Shown here in pieces: positions 18,221-23,268 of a DNA stretch of 24,814 nt. Each line of letters begins with the position of its first letter. The first letter of the stretch is position 1. The stretch comes from a virus. The stretch is from the IMG/VR virus record IMGVR_UViG_3300006810_000359, positions 1 through 24,814 of that record; one strand, 5' to 3'. The notes beneath the pieces were generated by a model. That model did not search any database. It saw only the letters and a program-made list of their open reading frames with translations, and had not been told where the DNA came from. Both the position numbers and the translations under genes were made by a program.

Positions 18221-19036
18221 ATGGCCATCGCACCATGCTTTGACCCCACCACCGGAGCCTCAGGCGGAAGCCAAGGGGGAGGCGGTGGCGGCGGTGCAGA
18301 CCTGTCTGCCCTGGGGTTCACGGCCATTGACCTGACCGACAGCTCGACGTGGACACTGACCGACCCTGGGCCTGACTCTGCCGATCCTCCAGAGCCGCTT
18401 GTGGACACTGTGACACACAGCGACGGTGTGAACACTGTCGTGATGAACGCTCTGGGTGCGGGGTCCAGCGACTACTCGTGGACATCAAGCACCACGCAGC
18501 GGGCTCCTCGCTGGACGGCTCCGTTGTACGCGCAGGATGCCAGCGGCAACAATGTGCGCGTCACCTCCGGCGACACCTTTATCCTGCAGACGGTGATCGA
18601 GTACGTTGCTCCTGCCAGCAGCTTTGCCACGGAGATTGTTGTCGCGACCGCTGAGAGCGGAACCGCAACGACGAGTGGAACCAACAAAGCGCAGGGTGGC
18701 TTGATGGTTATCACAGGCAGCGGCGCAAAGCGCATGGGCTGCTTCACAGGCAGTTCAAGCGACCTCAAGACCGGTGACAGCAATAACCATCAGAACATCG
18801 CAACCGCCAACCACAGCGGTGGTCGATCGCAGGCAGTCTGCTACGTCAACGTCAACAGCAGTGGTGGGCAACTGACCGGTGGATCTCGCAACAGCGGGAT
18901 GAGTTTCACCAACACCACAACTGACTTGAACCTGATGGTTGGGCTCGGCGTCTTTTCGTCTGGAACCATCACTGCCGGTGACGACGCCAAAATCAAGGCG
19001 TACTACCGGGTCGTCAGTTTCAACTTGCCCTCGTAG
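18221..19036 (+). CDS. Tail fibre-like protein with poly-Gly hinge, 271 aa
   Basis: A 271-residue protein with GGGAG at 18210-18214. The N-terminus (PCFDPTTGASGG, then a run of seven Gly at about residues 19-25) looks like a short anchor followed by a flexible hinge. The rest is rich in Ser, Thr, Gly and Asn with many predicted strands, as in phage fibre shafts and tips. There is no catalytic motif. The composition and the location just before the lysis cassette support a host-recognition fibre or its tip, but the family is not recognised and the target is unknown. Confidence 0.5.
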   Translation: MAIAPCFDPTTGASGGSQGGGGGGGADLSALGFTAIDLTDSSTWTLTDPGPDSADPPEPLVDTVTHSDGVNTVVMNALGAGSSDYSWTSSTTQRAPRWTAPLYAQDASGNNVRVTSGDTFILQTVIEYVAPASSFATEIVVATAESGTATTSGTNKAQGGLMVITGSGAKRMGCFTGSSSDLKTGDSNNHQNIATANHSGGRSQAVCYVNVNSSGGQLTGGSRNSGMSFTNTTTDLNLMVGLGVFSSGTITAGDDAKIKAYYRVVSFNLPS

Positions 19037-19045
19037 GAGTTCGCC

Positions 19046-19288
19046 GTGCCCGACGTGAAGATTGACTTCCAGGCCGTCGAAGTTGCTGGCCGCAGCACGC
19101 AGGAGACCGACGGTGCGTGGTGGTCTGACGATGTGTTTGCCATTCCGGTGTGCATCCCTCTTGCTGAGGTAGGACCGTGGCTTGCAGCTTACGACCCCAC
19201 CAACCAGTACAGCCCCAGCGCGGCCGACTCTCGGACCATTGCTCGGGCAGTGCTTGACGCCCTAAAGAAGGCGGCGGAGGAACCATGA
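19046..19288 (+). CDS. Unknown 80-aa protein
   Basis: An 80-residue protein starts at GTG 19046, with GGAG at 19036-19039 overlapping the previous TAG stop. It is acidic, with no membrane segment and two Trp-rich stretches (GAWWSDDVF, GPWLAAYDP), then a C-terminal helix (SRTIARAVLDALKKAAEE). It overlaps the next gene by ATGA, so it is translated with the lysis cassette. Its function is not recognisable; it could be a virion, lysis-accessory or regulatory protein. Confidence 0.6.
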   Translation: MPDVKIDFQAVEVAGRSTQETDGAWWSDDVFAIPVCIPLAEVGPWLAAYDPTNQYSPSAADSRTIARAVLDALKKAAEEP

Positions 19289-19533
19289 CCGTCGAGCCTC
19301 TCGTTCCCCAGGTGACCGGCCCGGCGTCGGCACTCATTGTCTGCCTGCTCATCGGCATCGCTGTGTACAAGCTGCTTCGGGATGTCTTCGCCCCCATGAT
19401 GCGGTCTGCCATTGACCGGCACCTGGGTCAGGTCGACGCCATGATGAAGATGCACAGCTCGGAACACGAGAAGATAATGGCCGGGCTCGACCGAGTCGCC
19501 CAAAGCATCAACTGCCCAGTGCAGGGGAAGTGA
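19285..19533 (+). CDS. Single-span membrane protein, holin-like candidate
   Basis: An 82-residue protein has one clear membrane helix at about residues 13-31 (SALIVCLLIGIAVYKLL). A helical, mostly polar C-terminal region with His and Met follows (DRHLGQVDAMMKMHSSEHEK), ending with a Cys near residue 77. It is coupled to both neighbours (ATGA before, TGATG after) and lies upstream of an M15 endolysin. This size, topology and place fit a single-span holin or a holin accessory. No family name is recognised, so holin is only the leading guess. An unrelated small membrane factor is possible. Confidence 0.5.
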   Translation: MTVEPLVPQVTGPASALIVCLLIGIAVYKLLRDVFAPMMRSAIDRHLGQVDAMMKMHSSEHEKIMAGLDRVAQSINCPVQGK

Positions 19534-19634
19534 TGTACCCATACGACCACGACTACTTGCAGGCAGTGGGCATCTTGTTCATCGTTACGACTGCACTGTC
19601 TGTCGGCTGGGCATTGTTTCGGACGGTGATCTGA
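19533..19634 (+). CDS. 33-aa membrane microprotein
   Basis: This gene is short and easy to miss. ATG 19533 shares its A with the preceding TGA stop, and its own TGA (19632-19634) shares its A with the next ATG, so it fits a gapless coupled chain. The 33 residues begin with a polar, aromatic head (MYPYDHDYLQ) and then one hydrophobic span (about residues 11-28, ILFIVTTALSVGWALF) with a short end. Such peptides beside a holin candidate may act as antiholin, holin partner or pinholin. Function inferred from topology and context only. Confidence 0.5.
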   Translation: MYPYDHDYLQAVGILFIVTTALSVGWALFRTVI

Positions 19635-19900
19635 TGCCCAAGCCAGCGAAGGGCAAGGCCAAGGTCAAGACGTACCGTGACCCCAAGACCGGGCGCAAGC
19701 GCAAGGTCAGCTACGGACAGGCGGGCAAGGCCAAGGGCGGTGGCCCCAGGGTCAAGCCGGGCACGAGCAAGGGCGACAGCTACTGTGCCCGCAGTGCTGG
19801 GCAGATGAAGAAAAGCCCCAAGGCAGCGAAGAACCCCAACAGCCCGTTGCGTCTGAGCCGGAAGCGGTGGAAGTGTAGCGGCACCAAGAGCAGGAAGTAG
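19634..19900 (+). CDS. Basic Cys-containing phage protein, 88 aa
   Basis: An 88-residue, strongly basic protein starts at ATG 19634, sharing a base with the previous stop. The N-terminal half is Lys/Gly-rich. The C-terminal half carries the conserved-looking pattern KPGTSKGDSYCARS with Cys51, then SPLRLSRKRWKCSG with Cys81. I recall small phage proteins with a YCARS...SRKRWKC pattern that belong to uncharacterised families (perhaps DUF6321), but I cannot confirm the name. The two Cys and many basic residues suggest a metal-bound or nucleic-acid-binding protein, possibly packaged in the virion. It sits between membrane microproteins and the endolysin, and the operon gives no direct clue to function. 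Confidence 0.65.
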   Translation: MPKPAKGKAKVKTYRDPKTGRKRKVSYGQAGKAKGGGPRVKPGTSKGDSYCARSAGQMKKSPKAAKNPNSPLRLSRKRWKCSGTKSRK

Positions 19901-19902
19901 CC

Positions 19903-20055
19903 ATGCCCGCTGGACTGTACGCCAACATCAACAAACGCAAGAAGGCGGGCACGTCGCGCTCGAAGAAGAAGAGCACGATCGACCCCAAGACCTACTCGAA
20001 GATGAAGAAGAAGAAGGGCGGCTTCGCACCCAAGAAGAAGCGGGGGAAGAAATGA
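19903..20055 (+). CDS. 50-aa Lys-rich microprotein
   Basis: ATG 19903 is preceded by AGGAAG at 19892-19897, and the 50-residue product ends at 20055, overlapping the endolysin start as ATGA. Twenty of 50 residues are Lys or Arg. It begins GLYANINKRKKAGTSRS, close to a GLYANI-(H/N)-xKR motif I know from small conserved phage proteins. It has no hydrophobic segment. It could bind DNA, RNA or acidic envelope components, or be a virion protein; the function is unknown. Its coupling and ribosome-binding site support expression. Confidence 0.6.
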   Translation: MPAGLYANINKRKKAGTSRSKKKSTIDPKTYSKMKKKKGGFAPKKKRGKK

Positions 20056-20468
20056 GCTGGTCGTACAGTCAGCGGTCGCTGACCCGTCTGGGTACCTGTC
20101 ACGAAGACCTCCAGCTTCTCATGCGCGAGGCGCTGGTGGACCCGGACTGCCCGTATGACATCACGGTGCTCGAAGGTCACCGAGGCAAAGAGCGCCAGAA
20201 CCGAGCAGTTGCAGAGGGCAGGAGCAAGTTGCTGTGGCCCAAGTCAAAGCACAACAGCATGCCCTCGATGGCGGTGGACGTGGCCCCTTACGTGGACGGC
20301 AAGGTGTCCTGGGACTGGGACCACTACCACCCCTTGGTCAGCCACATCAAGGACGTGTGGGCCAGGCTGGTTGCCAACGAGTTGGTGACGGGCCAGTACA
20401 CACTGACCGCTGGCGCTGACTGGTCTACACTCCGGGATGGTCCACATTGGCAGTTGGACTCAAAATGA
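20052..20468 (+). CDS. Endolysin, M15-type peptidoglycan peptidase
   Basis: A 138-residue protein, a typical length for single-domain phage M15 endolysins (L-alanyl-D-glutamate or D-Ala endopeptidases). Visible zinc ligands are His67 and Asp76 in SKHNSMPSMAVD and His132 in DGPHWQL, with Asp129 as the likely catalytic acid; this matches the SxHxxxxAxD...DxxHW layout. There is no signal peptide, so it should reach the peptidoglycan after holin-type membrane permeabilisation. It overlaps the 50-aa gene (ATGA) and the spanin-like gene (ATGA), and a GGGGGAAG site lies upstream. The cleaved bond cannot be told from the sequence. Confidence 0.85.
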   Translation: MSWSYSQRSLTRLGTCHEDLQLLMREALVDPDCPYDITVLEGHRGKERQNRAVAEGRSKLLWPKSKHNSMPSMAVDVAPYVDGKVSWDWDHYHPLVSHIKDVWARLVANELVTGQYTLTAGADWSTLRDGPHWQLDSK

Positions 20469-20875
20469 TTCCTGCTCTTATCGTAGGCGGTGTCCTGCTT
20501 TTCGGCGGGGGCATCGCCACTGGCGTTGCTCTCAACCGAGACAAGACGCACAAGATTCTTGAGGAGCAGACGCAGCTGATCGGCACCATTCAGGATGGGC
20601 AACGCACCCTGGTCGAGGCTGCGGGCAAGCCCGTGGTCATCGACGCAGAAGTGCGGGCGACCCTCGCTGAGGTGCCGCCCGCTTGCATCGCGTCCTTGGG
20701 AGGCGACCCGCTCAGCCCGCAGTGCATGCTCCAGGCATGCTGGCAGTACGGGCAGAGCGCTGCCCAACGCCCCGACTGTGATGCTGTCGAGGCGCTGGTG
20801 ATTGCTGCTCAGAAGGGCATGTCTTCTTCAGCAGGCAGTGGTCGACGAGTCGGCGTCGGAGCAGACGAGCGGTAG
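20465..20875 (+). CDS. Spanin-like single-span membrane protein
   Basis: A 136-residue protein starts at ATG 20465 (ATGA overlap with the endolysin); an in-frame TTG at 20447 is less likely. It has one N-terminal membrane helix (about residues 3-23, LIVGGVLLFGGGIATGVA), then a helical, polar domain predicted to be outside the cytoplasm. A cysteine-containing tail carries Cys74, 87, 92 and 105 (PPACIASL, CMLQACWQYGQSAAQRPDC). The position right after the endolysin and this topology fit an Rz-like inner-membrane spanin that disrupts the outer membrane, suggesting a Gram-negative host. The last 22 residues (Ser/Gly/Arg-rich) are coded on the strand opposite the ssb 3' end. No separate outer-membrane lipoprotein partner was found. 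Confidence 0.6.
   Translation: MIPALIVGGVLLFGGGIATGVALNRDKTHKILEEQTQLIGTIQDGQRTLVEAAGKPVVIDAEVRATLAEVPPACIASLGGDPLSPQCMLQACWQYGQSAAQRPDCDAVEALVIAAQKGMSSSAGSGRRVGVGADER
20805..20834. terminator. Imperfect hairpin at the convergent gene junction
   Basis: CTGCT at 20805-20809 pairs with AGCAG at 20830-20834, and AGAAGG at 20811-20816 pairs with TCTTCT at 20822-20827 (one wobble) around a GCATG loop, separated by a small internal loop. It covers the ssb stop codon and lies inside the spanin-like gene. A second 6-bp hairpin (ACGAGC 20865-20870 with GCTCGT 20877-20882) surrounds the spanin-like stop. No T-run follows on either strand, so a bidirectional terminator role is tentative. Confidence 0.3.
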
Positions 20876-21207
20876 GGCTCGTTGTCGTCCTGCTGCTTGG
20901 GCCCAACGAAAGACCAGCTGTCAACGGCCACCTCGGCACTGTGCCCCGTGGAACCATCGCGCTTCTCGTAGGCGCGGACGCTGGCGTTGCCCGACACGGC
21001 GACCCAGCTGCCCTTGTTCAGGTACTGCGCAGCGCGCTCGGCCTGCTTGCCAAACACGGCTGCAGTCCACCAAGTGGTTGTCTTGTTTTCGCCCCAACCG
21101 GTGTCGATGGGGATGGTCAACTTGACGACCGTGGTGCCACGGTTGCTGGTGCGGGATTCAGGGTCGCGGGCCAGGCGGCCAACGAGGGTTGTGTGTGCTG
21201 CACTCAT
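20809..21207 (-). CDS. ssb: Single-stranded DNA-binding protein
   Basis: A 132-residue SSB that coats single-stranded DNA during replication and recombination. The OB-fold is recognisable: LVGRLARDPESR near residues 8-19, WWTAAVFGKQAERAAQYLNKG at about 46-66, then WVAVSGNASVRAYEK. A flexible Pro/Ser-rich linker and the acidic tip EEDMPF at the C-terminus, the usual protein-docking tail, follow. I chose ATG 21207 because GGAG (complement of 21214-21217) precedes it by 6 nt. The ribosome-binding site directly abuts the exonuclease stop (TAAGGAG). Its 3' end overlaps the convergent spanin-like gene by 67 nt. Confidence 0.95.
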   Translation of the reverse strand: MSAAHTTLVGRLARDPESRTSNRGTTVVKLTIPIDTGWGENKTTTWWTAAVFGKQAERAAQYLNKGSWVAVSGNASVRAYEKRDGSTGHSAEVAVDSWSFVGPKQQDDNEPYRSSAPTPTRRPLPAEEDMPF

Positions 21208-21217
21208 GTGTGTCTCC
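21207..21217 (-). promoter_or_regulatory. Shared ribosome-binding leader (AGGAGACACACATG type), ssb copy
   Basis: Upstream of ssb the sequence is AAGGAGACACACATG. The same GGAcACACA spacer occurs before the exonuclease (GAGGACACACATG) and ERF-like genes (AAGGACACACAATG). The RuvC-like start, which is coupled by overlap, lacks it. Confidence 0.6.
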
Positions 21218-21676
21218 TTAGAGCATGTAGTCGGGGGCTTCGATCTGAACGACGTTGCCATGATGGGCCCTGCCGGGCCAAGACTGGGTCACCTCACACT
21301 CGGCGAGGGTGTCCAGCATAGAGCGGTGGGTGAGAAAGGCAGAGTCCAGGGTTGCATCCAGCCACTGCACAACGGTGCAGTCGTGGGGCGCAGCCGACTC
21401 GACCACGATGTTGTAGGCCTTGTACTCCACGAGGTGCAGAGGCACGTCGAAGAGAACGGCGGCTGCATGCAGGTAGTGGGCGTGTTGAATGGGCCACTGG
21501 AACTTGGCCCCCTGCCTGCGGATCTGCTCAGGGTCAGTGGTGAAGAAGGTCTTGAGGTCTGCGACCACCAAGCCCCGCTCCTCGCTGTAGTGCACGATGT
21601 CGAGCTTGGCCTTGCACTCGCAGGCTTGGTCCTTCCAGATGCTGACCTTCTCCGTGAACGTGTTGGGATGCGACAA
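21218..21676 (-). pseudogene. Exonuclease (RecE/PD-(D/E)XK type), C-terminal part after an in-frame amber
   Basis: This is the catalytic half of one exonuclease frame. The frame runs without interruption from just after the TAG at 21710-21712 to the TAA at 21218, and continues in phase with the upstream fragment. It holds the nuclease core CKAKLD (Asp141 of the joined protein) and VADLKT (Asp155, Lys157), the PD-(D/E)XK pattern, and a QHAHYLHAAAV stretch like the Q-x3-Y of RecE-type nucleases. The first start-like codon is TTG 21676 with no Shine-Dalgarno site, so independent translation is doubtful. Joined with the N-terminal part the length is 267 codons before the stop, normal for the family. 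It may be a pseudogene, a sequence error or a readthrough product. Confidence 0.7.
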
Positions 21677-21709
21677 CAGTTCAGCAACCCAAGGGTGCTC
21701 GTTGACCTG

Positions 21710-21712
21710 CTA
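21710..21712 (-). other. In-frame amber codon splitting the exonuclease
   Basis: Codon 104 of the joined exonuclease frame is TAG, in the context GCG TAG CAG GTC. Coding character is unbroken on both sides and the frame is unchanged, so a single base change would restore the gene. The base after the stop is C and the next codon is CAG, partly like the CAR-YYA context of leaky stops, but the following GTC does not fit. TAG ends several other genes here, so it is not globally reassigned. Confidence 0.85.
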
Positions 21713-22021
21713 CGCCATGGCAACCACGAGCTCGTGCTCTTGCGGAGACAGCACGTCACGGTCACCGACGGTCTCGAGGAATGCTTTGTATGCCTTCTGC
21801 CTCTTGTCTCTCTTGCCCTCGTACACAGCAAACTGCTGGTCGAACGTGAACGGCTCGAGCACGAGGCAATGGGTCGCGCGTCCGAGACGGAAGGCTGCGT
21901 TGTCGGCAGCCGGGTGCTCGGAGTTGTGCCTGTAGTGCAGTGGGCTCTTGGCCATGTGCTTGAGCTTGCTGTAGTTTACAGCCGGGTAGGCCCGGTACTG
22001 TGCGTCGGTCATGTCATTCAT
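21710..22021 (-). pseudogene. Exonuclease (RecE/PD-(D/E)XK type), N-terminal part
   Basis: 103 residues run from ATG 22021 to the amber codon. The start is supported by GAGGA upstream and by overlap with the RuvC-like stop (ATGAATGA). An in-frame TTG at 22039 is less likely. The sequence AYPAVNYSKLKHMAKSPLHY and FRLGRATHCLVLEP (with His51) is the N-terminal hallmark of RecE-like exonucleases of the PDDEXK family (DUF3799 or exonuclease VIII-like), where similar text reads S-x-LK...SP-x-H(Y/F) and LG-x-A-x-H-x-LVLEP. Those enzymes resect double-stranded DNA to feed a single-strand annealing protein, here the ERF-like product upstream. The fragment lacks the catalytic Asp and Lys, so alone it should be inactive. 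Confidence 0.75.
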
Positions 22022-22550
22022 GTGTGTCCTCGGGGTCAAGGGCAGGAAGAAGAAGGTGTGCGAAGACTACGCCCAGCGCCTGCCACGCATGGGATGACAC
22101 ACCGTAGAGAGGACCAGGGTCAGCCTTCTTGCCGATGGCTACCTGGCGTGAGCCCCCATGAATCTCAATGAGGGCGTTGCGAACGTGCGAGTCCTTGTTG
22201 CCGTGCCGTGCACAGCCCAAGGCTTGGAGTACCTGCCGTCGGTAGTACAGATGGCAGTCCATCTTGCGGGCCGCACAAGCCTCCCAGATCCGTCCTACCA
22301 CCTCGGTGGTACGAACGACTTCGGTCGACGGTGGGCCCGCCTGTGTGCGCTCTACGGCCACGCTGCAGGGTGTGCCGGATTGGGCAGCCCGGCGACGCCA
22401 GGCATCGAGAGCAAAACGCACCGTGTCGAGGGACGCCTGCTTCTCTGTGTGCAGCACCCGACCCACTGCCCCCTCCTCCGGTACCTCGTACACGACGAGG
22501 CCAGAGGCAAGGGGGCCGGGGTCGACCCCGATGACGAGCCGCTTAGGCAT
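22014..22550 (-). CDS. RuvC-like Holliday junction resolvase
   Basis: A 178-residue protein with the RNase H-like fold expected to cleave branched DNA made by replication and recombination. Asp10 lies in VIGVDPG at residues 6-12 (first acid), Glu67 in VAVERTQ (second acid), and SSHAWQALG (His154) occupies the third motif where RuvC proteins have an Asp/His-rich DAL-type signature. The central GNKDSHVRNALIEIHGG and DPGPLYGV segments are the phage RuvC-like pattern. I chose ATG 22550, which overlaps the ERF-like stop (ATGCCTAA). A GGTGGTG site lies just upstream. It overlaps the exonuclease start by 8 nt. Confidence 0.85.
   Translation of the reverse strand: MPKRLVIGVDPGPLASGLVVYEVPEEGAVGRVLHTEKQASLDTVRFALDAWRRRAAQSGTPCSVAVERTQAGPPSTEVVRTTEVVGRIWEACAARKMDCHLYYRRQVLQALGCARHGNKDSHVRNALIEIHGGSRQVAIGKKADPGPLYGVSSHAWQALGVVFAHLLLPALDPEDTHE
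22019..22033 (-). promoter_or_regulatory. Shared ribosome-binding leader, exonuclease copy
   Basis: The complement reads CCGAGGACACACATG, with GAGGA as Shine-Dalgarno and ACACAC as spacer, inside the RuvC-like 3' coding end. It decides ATG 22021 as the start over the TTG at 22039. Confidence 0.6.
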
Positions 22551-23244
22551 CGTCACCACCGGGGGTTGGCACGACGACGGCCTGTTCTGCCTGCTCGGCT
22601 GCATCAGCCTGTGCCTGGAAGTGAGCGCGGACGATGTCGCCCTTGTCGGTGCGCAGCCAGCGGATGACAGCCGCCCGGCGGGCGTTGTTCATCTTCGCAA
22701 CCTGGGGTCGCATGGCCGCCAAGCACCACTGGTCGAGCTCGGCCAGGGTGAGGTCCACGTCGAGGCAGGCCTGCTCAACATCAGCCAGCGTCACCTCGGG
22801 GGCAGGCGGTGCAGCCACCCGGGCGGGCTGAGCCTGGACGGGGACGGCCCGACCCACGGCTGCGTTTCCATCATCGTCCCCCTGCATCAAGCCACTGATG
22901 CTGGAGGCAGAGTAGCGACGCAGGTAGGAGATGCAGCTGCCCATGGCGTGGGCGTCACGTCGCTTGCCGATGGGCATCGACATGGTCGACCGCATCCACT
23001 GCCCGCTGCTGTGTGTGACCACCGTGGTGAGGGACACGAGGTCGCCGTCGAAGGTGGGGTGCTGTATGAGAGACAGGCCGTGCCGGTTGAGGGCAGGCAG
23101 GATGGCCCCCAGCACGGAGCTGAGCGTGCTGTACTTCGACTTAAAGTGCGGGTTCTTTGCATCGTAAGCGGCGGCCCGCATCTCACCCTGTGCTTGGGCC
23201 AGTGCGTGGAAGAGCTGCTGCATGTTGTCGGAGGTTTCGTACAT
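22543..23244 (-). CDS. erf: ERF-family single-strand annealing protein
   Basis: A 233-residue recombinase of the ERF (essential recombination function) family. It pairs complementary single strands, typically partnered with an exonuclease and SSB, both present downstream. Diagnostic text is KNPHFKSKYSTL at residues 30-41, HGLSLIQ at 55-61, and SCISYLRRYSASSISGL at 103-119, followed by DDDGNAA. The N-terminal 130 residues carry the core. A Pro/Ala linker near 133-150 and a helical C-terminal region with acidic Ala/Glu/Gln tail follow, of unclear role. Start ATG 23244 has AAGGA 7 nt upstream. It overlaps the RuvC-like start by 8 nt. Confidence 0.9.
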   Translation of the reverse strand: MYETSDNMQQLFHALAQAQGEMRAAAYDAKNPHFKSKYSTLSSVLGAILPALNRHGLSLIQHPTFDGDLVSLTTVVTHSSGQWMRSTMSMPIGKRRDAHAMGSCISYLRRYSASSISGLMQGDDDGNAAVGRAVPVQAQPARVAAPPAPEVTLADVEQACLDVDLTLAELDQWCLAAMRPQVAKMNNARRAAVIRWLRTDKGDIVRAHFQAQADAAEQAEQAVVVPTPGGDDA

Positions 23245-23256
23245 TGTGTGTCCTTG
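23242..23256 (-). promoter_or_regulatory. Shared ribosome-binding leader, ERF copy
   Basis: The complement reads CAAGGACACACAATG, with AAGGA as Shine-Dalgarno, in the short gap between the VapE-type gene and the ERF-like gene. It is the third copy of the same leader and supports ATG 23244. Confidence 0.6.
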
Positions 23257-23268
23257 CTGTTGGGCAGG

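Noticed and set aside
21218-22021. Frameshift as cause of the broken exonuclease
   Set aside because: The two halves have the same phase; only a TAG separates them, so it is a nonsense codon and not an indel.
20987-22171. 394-codon plus-strand open frame opposite ssb and the exonuclease
   Set aside because: It runs across three well-supported minus-strand genes and has no independent protein character, so it is an antisense shadow. It also does not explain the amber codon.
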